Notes under the pieces: generated by a model
What the model saw: only the letters and a program-made list of their open reading frames with translations
Databases searched by the model: none
Told to the model about the DNA's origin: nothing
Part shown: in pieces, positions 1-10,648 of the stretch
How the letters are laid out: each line of letters opens with the position of its first letter
How positions within the stretch are numbered: the stretch's first letter is position 1
Program-made: the position numbers and the translations under genes
NCBI GenBank assembly: GCA_025200525.1
Contig: CM045761.1
Location: forward strand, 133,364,223-133,428,222
Length of the DNA: 64,000 bases
DNA from: Camellia lanceoleosa
Taxonomy: Eukaryota; Streptophyta; Magnoliopsida; Ericales; Theaceae
Direction of reading: 5' to 3'

Positions 1-107
1 CACGGTACTTTTGCCCCAAAGTGCTTGAGTCCATGTAACATAGTGAAAACTAGCTAAAGTAGAAGGAGGTTGGTCCGGTGGATCCCCAAAGTAATAAAGT
101 CCATCGC

Positions 108-410
108 TCATATCCCCTCAGAAAAATTCTCTTGAACTCGTGTCTCATATGCATACGAAGAAGGTAAGAAAATAACAGCACAATTGAAAGACTTGGCAAG
201 CCGACTAACGGATAATAGATTATATGCAAAATTAGGAATATACAAAACAGAGGATAGAGTAATATCAAGAGATAAAGACACTTGACCCTTATGATGAATT
301 GAGGAGAAAGACCCATCAGCAAGAGAAACAAATTGGTCTATAGTAGTAAGAACTGGAGATGAAAGAAGGGAAAACTCACCCGTCATATGATCATTAGCCT
401 CAGAATCCAA
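108..410 (-). pseudogene. Copia 1 aspartic protease fragment
   Basis: The frame begins with DSEANDHMTG. This matches the Copia protease active site, which is normally D-S-G-A followed by a conserved H-M/I-T; here the glycine is a glutamate, which should abolish catalysis. A downstream SVLYIPNFAYNLLSVSRLAK segment is the usual second half of the protease before the gag-pre-integrase zinc region. An overlapping frame at 50-331 is only a shadow. Pseudogene within Copia element 1. Confidence 0.75.
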
Positions 411-506
411 AACCCATGAGGGGCTAGCAGACCAAACATAAAGCAGTAGAAGTACCTATAGCGAGAGTAGCAATAGTAGAGGAGGATGTGCCAGAAGAAC
501 TAGTAG

Positions 507-818
507 TCAAAGTCCCAAGTTGAGTTTGAAGTTGACCAATCTGAGTCTGTAACTGTTGTAAATAGGAATACTTAGAGACCTAGAAGCATGAGAGGCCTCC
601 ACTAAAGCAGTAGTGCGAGGTGTGCCAAAACCACGAGGGCGAGAAGATCGTTGCCTTAACTTAGGATGAAGTTTAAAGCAGCGCGCCTTGACATGACCAA
701 GAGCCCCACAATGATGACAGGTAATTGAACCAATAGAACCCCGGGAACCAGAGTTTACGGCAAGGGCCATCTGGTCAGATAAGATAAGAGTCATTGGAGT
801 AGTGGTGTGCGGAACCAA
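507..818 (-). pseudogene. Copia 1 gag zinc knuckle fragment
   Basis: This open stretch encodes the nucleic-acid-binding knuckle of a Copia gag. The motif CHHCGALGHVKARC, a perfect C-x2-C-x4-H-x4-C, maps to about 719-678 and is followed by basic residues, as expected of an RNA-binding nucleocapsid segment. The rest of gag is at 10649-11067, beyond the inserted Gypsy. The frame ends before the protease, so this is a remnant and not an independent gene. Confidence 0.75.
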
Positions 819-1020
819 ACGCTAACCACGCTTATCACTATTAATGGCAGCAAAGGCCTCATAGAGGGATGGCATGGGGGATGTGTTTAAAATCTGAGTT
901 CAAAGAGATTCAAATTCAGAGTTTAAACCCATCAAAAACTGGTAAGTGTGCTGGCGAGCAAGACGGCTAGACACGAGCGGCGGCGTCTACTGGTAACTCA
1001 ATCAAGGGCTCATATTAAGC

Positions 1021-1025
1021 CAATT
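1021..1025. repeat. Target-site duplication, left (caatt)
   Basis: Five bases, caatt, directly before the TGTAACAACC start of the Gypsy left LTR. The same five bases follow the right LTR at 10593-10597. A 5-bp duplication is standard for LTR-retrotransposon integration. Confidence 0.9.
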
Positions 1026-3518
1026 TGTAACAACCTCGTGATTACATCAGATAACCATCAATTATATCTCGATTCTTGATAAACCGGACTGTTAATGACT
1101 GATAATTGAACTGATTAAAGTACTGGACAGACCGATTGAAATCGAAACTGAAACTGAATAAGTTTACATACTGAATTGCATGTTTTATCTGTTGATTGTT
1201 TGACTACCTGTTTAAATGTATGTGTTTAAACTGTTAATTGAAGGCCTTATCGGCGCCGATTTAGAAACCGTTTGATGTGTTATGATCAAGAGAATATTTA
1301 TGATTTTATGGTATTTTTATCGAAAATTGATTAGGAATGATTAAACTAGATTAAAATGAGTTAATTGCCAAGTTCAACTTAATTACTAAATTGCCACCTT
1401 AGTGGACCTTTTGTTTAAACAATTATAATGAGCCTTATTACATGTTGACCATCATTTCATCACTCCTTGTTCTTGACCATAGCCGAAATTACTTAGAGAG
1501 AGAGTGAGAGAGGGTTAGATTCATCTTGTTCTTGATGATTCGTTTGGTGACTTGAAGATTGAAGTGTATGTGCATGAATTGAGCTTGCTAGACTTGAATT
1601 TAGACTCTAGGTAAGAGAAATCTATGTTCTTCTTGTGGTTTTGAGTCTTATCTTACATGATTCTTGCTCATTTGTAGAATTAAACCATGATTGAGCTCAT
1701 ATAGGTTGATTCAAGATAGAATTCATGCATGCATGTAGAGATTAGTGAATTTGGAGTTGAATTCATGCTTGAATGATACATGCATGTCCATGCTTTCATT
1801 ATAGTTCATGATTTTAGAATGTTTTCCAACTATTGAGCTCTCTAGAGCAAGATTTGAAGATTAAATTGGGTTTGAAGCTCATGCATTGCATGTTTTAAAC
1901 TTGTTCTTGAAAATGGTTTGAAATTGGCTTCAATTGATCAACCCTTGGCCCTTGCATGTACAAAATAGCTTTTGAAACTTGTAATACATTGAGTTTAAAG
2001 TGTTTTTTCGAATTTGGGGCCAAGAGGATGAGATTTGAGTGTTTGAATGCTTGGTTCGAACTTGGGAGACAACTGAAATTCCAGTTTTGCTTCCTCGCCG
2101 GCGAAGGATTCTCGCCGCCGAGCGAGCCTGCGATTTTGCAAGCTCGCTCGGCGGCATCAGCGTGGTATCGCGCGTAAAAATTTAACATCCAGTACTTTTA
2201 CTGTTTCATCAGACCGCTCGAGCGAAGGTAGGCTCGCTCGAGCGAACCCTTTAATTTTGGTAGCTCGCTCGAGCGAGCATCGAGCGAGCATCGGGCGAAG
2301 AAATTGAGCATCCAGTATTTTTACTGTTTCATCAGAGCGCTCGAGCGAAGGATTGTTCGCTCGAGCGAAGACTTTGATTTTGGGATCTCGCTCGAGCGAA
2401 GGAAGATTTCGCCGAGCGAGACCCCTGTTTTCAGCAAACTTTTGAAAGTGCCTTCCAACTGTATTTTTGCATCCTCATCGCATCCTAGGCATTCTTAGGC
2501 CTAGTTTAAGACATCTTAATGAGGATTTAAGCATAGAACCACACCGAAATTTAGGATTTAATTATCATCCTTTCCGATCAGAACTTAGTGTGTGTTCTAT
2601 TCTGCCATCGCTTAGGGTTGGCTTACGGGACGCGCTCTAGCTATTGATAGCCCAATCACCGTGAGAGTAATGGATGTGTAAAGATATGTTCAAATGGTTA
2701 TCTTTTGAATACTGCTTATTTAATCTGTTCTTGAATCGATGTTATTCTTGAATGAATGTATGTCCTATTTCTAATCAGAGTGGCATCCTTAGCACCCATT
2801 GTTATTGGATCGTTACTGAGCTCGCCGGTTTCCTTGTGGAACCACAATCGATTGATGGCCATCATTATCTTGTGGTTCATTAAGACTCGGTCCTTTTGGA
2901 CCCATTGTTTATAGGCTATTGGATGTACCACATATGATTTGTTTGGTGAAATCTTGTAAGATCGAACTCATCGTTTAAAAAGCGATTTCATTCTTGTAGG
3001 ACATTCATTCATAACCTCTTTACGCTTATTGTTATTCACTGGGCTTTAGCTCACTGTTTATATATATATGTAGGTTCTCAGCAGCCGAACCAGAGCTAGG
3101 AGCGTGGGATTGGTCCCCAGTTTTGTCAGCCAGCCTATGTGCCTCACTGTGAGGTTCCGAGACGCCATGCCATGGCTTGGGGTGTTTTTGTGTCCCAACT
3201 AGTCTCTTATCGTTTTGTATTGTTGCACGCTTCAGATAGATCAGATAGACTGCTTTTATCTTGACTGTAATCGAGGGATTAAGTCCCCTTGAATGTTTGT
3301 CTTGATTGTATATCTATCTTGGTTTGAATGCATATATGTATGAAAAATGTTTTTGGCATCTGATTTTCACATTTCAATGGACACTAGTTATATCTTGTAT
3401 TGGCTTCCGCCAGTGCCCTCAACTCTGTTCTCATCAGACATCGTTACAGAGGGCCTCGGTAATCTCGGATTCTTGGCGATTCTGAAATTTGAACCCATAG
3501 GGCCGGGTTTGGTCGACA
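1026..3518 (+). repeat. Left LTR of the Gypsy element
   Basis: 2,493 bp, starting TGTAACAACC and ending GGTCGACA. It aligns along its length with 8124-10592. It contains a block of CTCGAGCGA-type palindromes (about 2090-2425), a TATATATATG tract near 3060-3072, and CT/GA-rich segments. No coding capacity is expected; the short frames inside it are incidental. Confidence 0.9.
2085..2425. repeat. Short palindromic repeat cluster (CTCGAGCGA) in left LTR
   Basis: About eight copies of CTCGAGCGA or close variants (GCTCGCTCGAGCGAAG, CGAGCGAGC) separated by short spacers. A larger unit containing AGTA-TTTTTACTGTTTCATCAGA and two palindromes is duplicated once with a period near 128 bp (about 2178 and 2306). 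The right LTR has the same cluster at about 9188-9502, with many palindromes changed to CGCCGGCGA. The function is unknown; it may be a transcription-factor or methylation-dense enhancer block. Confidence 0.75.
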
Positions 3519-3521
3519 GAG

Positions 3522-3532
3522 TGGTATCGAGC
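3522..3532 (+). other. Primer-binding site of the Gypsy element
   Basis: TGGTATCGAGC lies three bases after the left LTR. It matches the initiator tRNA-Met type site (TGGTATCAGAGC) except for one missing A inside a CAG. That missing base is the same kind of change seen throughout this element. Confidence 0.75.
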
Positions 3533-3849
3533 GATACTTAACCACGAGTTATACCGCATACACGTGTCCAAATGAGCTATAGGGTGTCCTAGAAAAGTGA
3601 TTAGGGCATCTCATGAATTTGAAAAGTGTGTGCTTTTGGTAGATGAATACATGATAAAATGTTAAACTGCTTAATTGCATCGCTTATAATGATAATCAGA
3701 TAATCGCTTATAGTGAAATGGATAATGCAAATGAAATCAAGCATCATCTCGAGGCCGAATGGCCGACCGAACAAATGATGGAACTGTAATTGAAAGATCG
3801 GACCGACAATGTAACCAACCGCCCTACCTCCTCCTCCTAAGCAACCGAA

Positions 3850-4386
3850 ATGAATGCACCAAATGTACAAAATGTGAATGTTAATGAGATGGATATTATT
3901 GCACTGACTCAGAAATTCAGCAAAATGAAACCGCCGTCCTTTCAGGGAGGCTTAGAACCGTTAAAGGCTGAAGCTTGGGTTCTTGAAACTGAAAAGCTGT
4001 TTGAAGTGTTTCCATGCTCAGAAGCACATAAAGTATTGTTAGCCACCTTTACCCTGCAGGAAGAAGCTAGAAGGTGGTGGATGTTAACCCGTGATGCAAA
4101 CACTGTAATGACTTGGGCTCAGTTCAAGGAGTCCTTCTTTGAAAAATATTTTCCTCAATGCATCCGGGACAGAAAAGTGACTGAGTTTGAACAGCTGCGA
4201 CAGGGCAAATTGTCAGTTGCAGAGTATGAGAAGCAATTTACTGAACTTGCTAGGTATGCACCACATATGGTGGATACCGATTACAAGAAAGCCAGGAGAT
4301 TTGAAGGCGGCCTCAATGCTGCTATACAGGATCGGATAAATGTTTTGAAAATGCCAACTTATGTAGGTGTTCTTGACCGGCTTTGA
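3850..4386 (+). pseudogene. Gypsy gag (retrotransposon gag domain)
   Basis: A 178-residue open frame covering the retrotransposon gag (capsid-like) domain. The hallmark segment EARRWW is at about residues 73-78, followed by WAQFKESFFEKYFP and EFEQLRQGKLSVAEYEKQFTELARYAP. These are strong matches to plant chromovirus gag. The protein would assemble the virus-like particle that packages element RNA. The frame stops at 4386, and the continuation (basic linker plus a degraded zinc knuckle, CGKVGHRIKDRP near 4600-4635) is in another frame. Truncated or frameshifted. Confidence 0.85.
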
Positions 4387-4433
4387 TGGCGAGGTAAATA
4401 TTGCGGTGAAACAATCGAAGCACCGACAAGTGA

Positions 4434-4670
4434 GTGGCAAGGAAAAAGGCGGGTTTCAAATTTAAGAAAGGCAAGCATAACCCAACCAACAAGAAATGTA
4501 ATCACGGGTCGACGACTAGCCCCACTAAGGAGTGGGTTTACTCCACTGCTCTACATGTGGCAACAAGCACAAGGAGTTTGCTATCGGGTTTCGAGCTTGT
4601 TTCATGTGGCAAAGTGGGCCACAGGATTAAAGATCGCCCTTCACTCCACCTAGTGGTAAAGCCGCACTAG
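4434..4670 (+). pseudogene. Gypsy gag C-terminal / zinc-knuckle remnant
   Basis: A short frame with a lysine-rich start followed by a damaged CCHC knuckle: SCGKVGHRIKDRP has lost the first and last cysteines of the usual C-x2-C-x4-H-x4-C. It continues gag after the break at about 4386. Protease would follow at roughly 4700-5060 but is only faintly recognisable (LNRPLEPMNYLLVVSSPLG, matching the stretch after the catalytic D-T-G-A, which is lost). Confidence 0.6.
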
Positions 4671-5389
4671 CGCAAAGAAGATCAAATGTAGCACCGAAGC
4701 CTAACCCCAAAACTACCGAAAGAGCCTATGAGGCGGGGCAGTATTTGCCCTAATCTGGGAGGCGTTGAAATCTTGAGACCGTTGTGTCGTGTATCCTCTC
4801 TATTGTGCTCAAAATGCATATGTATTGATTGATTCGGTCTACACATTCTTATGTGTCACATGCTTTTCGCGTAAATTGAATAGACCCTTAGAACCCATGA
4901 ATTACTTGTTAGTTGTATCATCACCGTTGGGGATCTATGACATGTGCATATATGTATCACCTTGTGAGATTATTGTTGGGGATATGCATCTGTTTATTGA
5001 TTTGCTACGTTGAATATAGATCATTTTGATGTGATATTGGGGATGGATTGGCTCTGAAATATCATGCTACTATAGACCGTGTAACAAAACAAGTAGTTTT
5101 TAAATCCCAGGGTTTGCGAATTTGTGTTCTTGGGAGTGGAGTAGTACCTCCTCCATACGATTTCTTCTGTAAAAGGTCACAAATTGATTAGAAAGGGGTG
5201 TAAGGGATATCTGTGTTCAGTCTTGTTGTATCACCTTGATAATGTTAAAAGCGATGTGAATTGCATTCCTATAGTTAGAGAATTCCCGGATGTATTTCAG
5301 ATGATCTACGAGATTTGATTGTGAGGAGATTGAGTTCTTGTTGACGTAGTACCTGCATTACTGCAAGTTATCTAAAGCTCCCTGAGAAT

Positions 5390-6120
5390 GGCTCCAACCG
5401 AAGAAAAGAACTGAAGGTACAATTGCGAACTGTTAGACAAGAAGTTTATCGGGCCCGATTTCACCGTGGGGTGCACCTGTTTTGTTTGTGAAAAAGAAAA
5501 GGCGGCTCATTGAGGCGTGTATTGACTATCGTGGTGAACAAGGTAGCGTAAAGAATAAATACCCATTACAGCGTATTGATGACTTATTTGATCGATTCTG
5601 AGGTGCACAAGTGTTTTCAAGATTGATCTTAGATCGGGTATCACCAACTGAAAGTCAAACCGAAGACATTGATAAAAGCGCTTTGTAACAAGGTATGGCC
5701 ATTATGAATTTCTAGTTATGCCATTCGAGTCACGAATGCCCAGGCATTATGGACCTTATGAGCGAATTTTTAAACCATACCTTGCGATTTTATTGTGGTA
5801 TTTATTGATGACATATTGATTTATTCTAAGGCTGTTGAAGACCATGAACATCATCTAAGGTTAGCCTTGCAAACCTTAAGAAACAGCGTATGCTAAATTG
5901 TCTAAGTGTGAGTTTTGGCTTGACCATGTGATGTTTTTGGGACATGTTGTTAGCAAAGATGGAATTTGTTGATCCACGAAAATTGAAGGCAGTAGTGAAC
6001 GCCTAGACCAACAAATGTGGTCAAGTCCAAGCTTTTTGGGATTGGCTGGATATTCTGAAGATTTGTCAAAGATTTCTCTAAGATTGCCTTACCTTGACTC
6101 GAGTTGACCTGAAAGGGGTA
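5390..6120 (+). pseudogene. Gypsy reverse transcriptase remnant
   Basis: Fragments in all three forward frames match plant Gypsy reverse transcriptase in order: the MAPTE start near 5388, WGAPV(L)FV.KK near 5466-5500, CIDYR near 5518, [13 protein letters not shown] near 5548, HYEFLVMPF near 5698-5728, and the catalytic [19 protein letters not shown] at about 5800-5855. The Y/F-x-D-D active site is therefore present as FIDD. At least five frame changes interrupt the domain, so no enzyme can be made from this copy as written. Confidence 0.8.
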
Positions 6121-6161
6121 TCATTTGGTGGATCGACCGTGAGGAATCAACATTTCAAGAA

Positions 6162-6503
6162 TTGAAAACAGACTTGTGGCACCGATTGACCTTACCTTGT
6201 GCGGATGGTTATACTGTGTTTAGTGATGCTTCTCATAAAGGTTTAGGGTGTGTTTTAATGCAGAATGGGAGAGTTATTGCTTATGCTTCCCGACAGTTGA
6301 GACCACATGAAAAGAACTACCCAACACATGATTTAGAGCTTGCTGCAGTAGTTTTCGCGTTGAAAATTTGGCGTCACTATTTGTATGGAGCGACATGTGA
6401 AGTGTATACTGACCACAAGAGCCTGAAGTACTTTTTCACTCAGAAAGAACTGAATATGAGACAGCGGAGATGGCTTGAACTGATCAAAGACTATGACCTC
6501 TGA
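6162..6503 (+). pseudogene. Gypsy RNase H domain
   Basis: The longest intact pol segment (113 residues). It contains [15 protein letters not shown] (first catalytic aspartate), [19 protein letters not shown] (glutamate) and [10 protein letters not shown] (second aspartate), followed by the [14 protein letters not shown] tail. This RNase H degrades the RNA of the RNA-DNA hybrid during reverse transcription. The frame breaks at DYDL; the next segment at 6493 continues the connection to integrase one frame away. Confidence 0.85.
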
Positions 6504-6963
6504 TTACGTATCATCCGAAAAAGCCAACACCGTTGCCGATGCTTTGAGCCGAAAATCGATTGCCAACTTAGCCTGTTTGCTGACTGGACAGAAAGAGTTG
6601 CTTCTTGATCTGGAAAAGTCTGAAATTGAAATCGTTTTGAAGGAACAAGGTGGAACCTTAGCTGCTATTTCTGCTCAACCAGCCTTGATTGAGGAAATTA
6701 AAGAAACACGACAACTGGATGATTACTTGAAGAAGGTTACTGAAGAAAGGGATTCAAAACCGAGACCGGGGTTCAAATTTGAGAACAATGTCTTTGAAAT
6801 TCCAAGGCAATTGTGTGTACCAAATGACGAATTGAAAAGAAAGGATTACGCAAGAAGGCCACGTTCAAGTTCTCTATTCACCGGGAATACGAAAATGTAC
6901 CAAGATTTGAAACAACATTTCGGTGGCGGGAATGAAGAAGGAGATCGCCGACTTTGTGTCTAA
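6493..6963 (+). pseudogene. Gypsy RNase H-integrase linker
   Basis: A 156-residue frame starting just inside the end of RNase H. The EKANTVADALSRKS segment is the conserved end of Gypsy RNase H. The remainder is the variable linker, with the start of the integrase zinc domain degraded at its end. Normally this is one polyprotein with the preceding segment; here a single frame change separates them. Confidence 0.75.
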
Positions 6964-8102
6964 GTGTCTCCATTGTCAGCAGTCAAAGTGAACATCAACG
7001 ACCTGCGGATTCTTGCAACCCTTACCCATACGGAATGGAAATGGGAGCATATCACGATGGATTTTATCGTTGGATTACCTCGCTCGGAAAGGTATGGACT
7101 CTATTTGGGTTATTGTTGATAGGTGACTAAATCGCACACTTCCTACTGTCAAGACAATCTATAATGCGGATAAATTGGTCATTATCTATATTGATGAAAT
7201 TGTGAGATTGCACGGAGTGCCTGTTTCTATTGTTTAAGCGAGGATTGAAGTTTACATCGAGGTTACAGCGAGCCTCTGACGCATTAGTCTTGAATTGAAA
7301 TTTGAGTAGTGCCTATCATCCTCGAGACAGATGGACGGTCGAAGGACCATCAAACTCTAGAGGACCTCGAGAATGTGTGTCTTGGACTTCGGGGAAATTG
7401 GGAAAGTCATTTGCCGTTATTTGAATTCGCCTACAACAAATGCTACCATTCGAGTATTGGAATGGCGCCTTCGAGGCATTGTATGGCGAAAATGTAGATC
7501 TCAATCTGTGGGCGAAGTTGGAGATGGGCCGTTACTTGGGCGAAATTGTTTATGAAACAACCGAAAAGGTAAAAGCGTCTGACAAAAGGTAGCGCAGTGA
7601 AGCGAAGAGTTATCAGATGTCGGAAGGCGGGATAGAGAGTATGAAGTGGGTGATCACGTTTTTGTGAAAGTGACACCAATGAAAGGCGGACTTCGTTTTG
7701 GAGTCAAAAGGCAAGTTAAGCGCCGAGGTATGTCGGACCGTGTCAGTTATTGAGAAAATCAATCGTGGCGTATCAAGTTGCGCTCCCTCACGAAATGGAG
7801 CATATGCATAACGTCTTCCACATTTCGATGTTGAGAGACTATCTTCGTGATCCGTTTCATGTGATCGAGCCTACCGTGTCGTGTTGAGTGATGACTACAC
7901 TTACGAGCGGCCTATCTGATTGTAAATCGACGGATCAAGCGAGGAACAAGGAAATTCCACTAGTGAAAGTTGGTCGAGAACCATGGTGGTGTGTATGCCA
8001 CGTGGGAAAGGGAAGATGACATGGCAAGAAGATATCCGGATTTGTTTCCATTGGATCCTGTTTTCTTCCAGACTGAAGGTAACTTGAGTTTAGAGGACTA
8101 AA
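6964..8102 (+). pseudogene. Gypsy integrase and chromodomain-like tail remnant
   Basis: Broken integrase. It holds a zinc-binding CLHCQQ stretch near 6965, WEHITMDFIVGLPRS near 7045-7085 (first D of D-D-E), a badly corrupted stretch around the conserved YHP-D-GQ-ER segment at 7311-7350, and a clear LPLFEFAYN-CYHSSIGMAP near 7410-7465. The C-terminal HNVFHISMLRDY lies near 7808-7845. The tail WEREDDMARRYPDLFPLDPVFF ends at an in-frame TAA at 8100-8102, and tails of this type belong to chromoviruses, whose chromodomain-like module guides integration to chromatin. Several lesions replace CAG or CTG. Confidence 0.8.
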
Positions 8103-8107
8103 CTCCT

Positions 8108-8123
8108 CATAAGGAGGGGAGAC
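8108..8123 (+). other. Polypurine tract of the Gypsy element
   Basis: CATAAGGAGGGGAGAC immediately before the right LTR, where plus-strand DNA synthesis is primed. Confidence 0.8.
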
Positions 8124-10592
8124 TGTAACAACCCTCGTACTGATTACCGTATAACCACTGAATTATATACTGATCACTGATAAACCGAACTGATAATGAC
8201 TGACAAGTGAACTGATTAAAAATCTTTGAATGGAAATTGAAATCAGCCCAATCAATAAGTTTACATCTTGAATTGCATGTTTTATCTGTTGATTGTTTGA
8301 CTACCTGTTTAAATGTATGTGTTTAAACTGTTAATTGAAGGCCTTATCGGCGACCGATTTAGAAACCGTTTGATGTGTTATGATCGAGAGAATATTTATG
8401 ATTTTATGGTATTTTTATCGAAAATTGATTAGGAATGATTAAACTAGATTAAAATGAGTTAATTGCCAAGTTCAACTTAATTACTAAATTGCCACCTTAG
8501 TGGACCTTTTGTTTAAACAATTATAATGAGCCTTATTACATGTTGAGCATCATTTCATCACCCTTGTTCTTGACCATAGCGAAATTACTTAGAGAGAGAG
8601 TGAGAGGGTTAGATTCATCTTGTTCTTGATGATTCGTTTGGTGACTTGAAGATTGAAGTGTATGTGCATGAATTGAGCTTGCTAGACTTGAATTTAGACT
8701 CTAGGTAAGAGAAATCTATGTTCTTCTTGTGGTTTTGAGTCTTATCTTACATGATTCTTGCTCATTTGTAGAATTAAACCATGATTGAGCTCATATAGGT
8801 TGATTCAAGATAGAATTCATGCATGCATGTAGAGATTAGTGAATTTGGAGTTGAATTCATGCTTGAATGATACATGCATGTCCATGCTTTCATTATAGTT
8901 CATGATTTTAGAATGTTTTCCAACTATTGAGCTCTCTAGAGCAAGATTTGAAGATTAAATTGGGTTTGAAGCTCATGCATTGCATGTTTTAAACTTGTTC
9001 TTGAAAATGGTTTGAAATTGGCTTCAATTGATCAACCCTTGGCCCTTGCATGTACAAAATAGCTTTTGAAACTTGTAATACATTGAGTTTAAAGTGTTTT
9101 TCGAATTTGGGCCCAGGAGGATGAGTTTTGAGTGTTTGAATGCTGGGTCAGAACTTGGAAGACAAATCTGGAAATTCAGTTTTGCTTCCTCGCCGGCGAA
9201 GGATTCTCGCTTCAGCGAGCCTGCGATTTTAAGCTCGCTCGGCGGGCATCAGCGTGGTATCGCGTAAAAATTTAACATCGATACTTTTCTTTGTTTCATC
9301 GACCGCTCGGCGAAGGTAGGCTCGCCGGCGAACCCTTTAATTTTGGTAGCTCGCTCGAGCGAGCATCGAGCGAGCATCGGGCGAAGAAATTGAGCATCGA
9401 TATTTTCTTTGTTTCATCGAGCGCCGGCGAAGGATTGTTCGCCGGCGAAGACTTTGATTTTGGAATCTCGCTCGGCGAAGGAAGGCTCGCTCGAGCGAGA
9501 CCCTGTTCGACAAACTTTTGAAAGTGCCTTCCAATCGTATTTTTGCATCCTCATCGCATCCTAGGCATTCTTAGGCCTAGTTTAAGACATCTTAATGAGG
9601 ATTTAAGCATAGAACCACACCGAGGAAATTTAGGGATTTAATTATCATCCTTTCCGATCAGTAAACTTAGTGTGTGTTCTATTACATTTCTTATTTAGGG
9701 TTGGCTTACTACGGGACGCTCTAGCTATTGATAGCCCAATCAATGTGAGTATGAGATGTGTAAAGATATGTTCAAATGGTTATCTTTTGAATCTTGTTTG
9801 CAGCTGTTCTTGACCGATGTTATTCTTGAATGAATGTATGTCCTATTTCTGGCGTATTGTGGCATCCTTAGCACCCATTGTTATTGGTATTCTGAGCTCG
9901 TCGGTTTCCTTGTGGAACCACTTGATTGATGGCCATCATTCTTGTTGGATCTGTTAAGACTCGGTCCTTTGGACCAACTGCTTATAGGCTATTGGATGTA
10001 CCACATATGATTTGTTTGGTGAAATCTTGTAAGATCGAACTCTTGTTTAAAACCGATTTCATTCTTGTAAGGACATTCATTCATAACCTCTTTACGCTTA
10101 TTGTTATTCACCGGGCTTTAGCTCCTTTGTTATATATATATATGTAGGTTCTCGGACGAACCGAGCTAGGGCGTGGGATTGGTCCCCGCTTTTGTCGGCC
10201 CGGCCTATGTGCCTCCTTTGTGAGGTTCGAGACGCCATGTCATGGCTTGGGGTGTTTTGTGTCCCCACTAGTCTCCTCTTTGTTTTGTATTGTTGCACGT
10301 TCTTGTATAGGCTGTATAGACGCTTTTCTTGCTGCCATAATCGAGGGATTAAGTCCCCGTCTTGAATGTTTGTATCTTGATTGTATATCTTGTCTTGGTT
10401 TGAATGCATATATGTATGAAAAATGTTTTTGGCATACAGATTTTCACAGCTCAATGGACACTAGTTATATACTGTATTGGCTTCCGCCAGTTCGAACTCG
10501 TTCTCATCAGTATTCTTCAGTAGGCCTTGGTAATCTCGGATTCTTGGCGATTCTGAAATTTGAACCCATAGGGCCGGGTTTGGGTCGTGACA
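8124..10592 (+). repeat. Right LTR of the Gypsy element
   Basis: 2,469 bp, TGTAACAACC to GGGTCGTGACA. The first 1.1 kb is nearly identical to the left LTR. From about 9100 onward it differs by many small changes concentrated at CAG/CTG triplets (for instance CTCACTGTG in the left LTR against CTCCTTTGTG here). The palindrome cluster at 9188-9502 has CGCCGGCG in place of several CGCTCGAGCG. Confidence 0.9.
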
Positions 10593-10597
10593 CAATT
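10593..10597. repeat. Target-site duplication, right (caatt)
   Basis: Direct copy of caatt at 1021-1025, immediately after the ACA end of the Gypsy right LTR. Confidence 0.9.
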
Positions 10598-10648
10598 CCT
10601 CCCAACGAGCCTGAAGGTATCCTTTGACATAGAGAGACCTAAAGTAGA

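Larger units (their letters stand above)
1..1020 (-). mobile_element. Ty1/Copia element 1, gag-protease part (left fragment)
   Basis: This is the downstream part of a minus-strand Copia retrotransposon. Its upstream part lies at 10598-11671, and the two halves are separated by a Gypsy insertion. Reading right to left it holds the end of gag, a CCHC zinc knuckle and the start of the protease, then runs out of the window at base 1 before integrase and reverse transcriptase. The reading frame is broken: zinc knuckle and protease fall in different short frames. It is an inactive fragment, and only its 5' half is visible. Confidence 0.8.
1026..10592 (+). mobile_element. Complete Ty3/Gypsy chromovirus (Tekay-like) nested in Copia 1
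   Basis: A 9,567-bp element with two LTRs of about 2.48 kb that start TGTAACAACC and end TCG(T)GACA. It has a primer-binding site after the left LTR, a polypurine tract before the right LTR and a 5-bp duplication (caatt). The internal order gag, protease, reverse transcriptase, RNase H, integrase is the Ty3/Gypsy order. A tail ending WEREDDMARRYPDLFP is typical of plant chromoviruses, Tekay/Del in particular. All pol domains are broken by stops and frameshifts, so it is not autonomous as written. Many of the lesions sit at CAG/CTG sites and may be sequence errors. The clade assignment is an inference from the C-terminal tail and long LTRs. Confidence 0.9.

Noticed and set aside
3522..3532. 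Short match to tRNA-Met 3' end, and similar matches at 11508-11531 and 12076-12089
   Set aside because: They are retrotransposon primer-binding sites, not tRNA genes; no cloverleaf can be formed around them.
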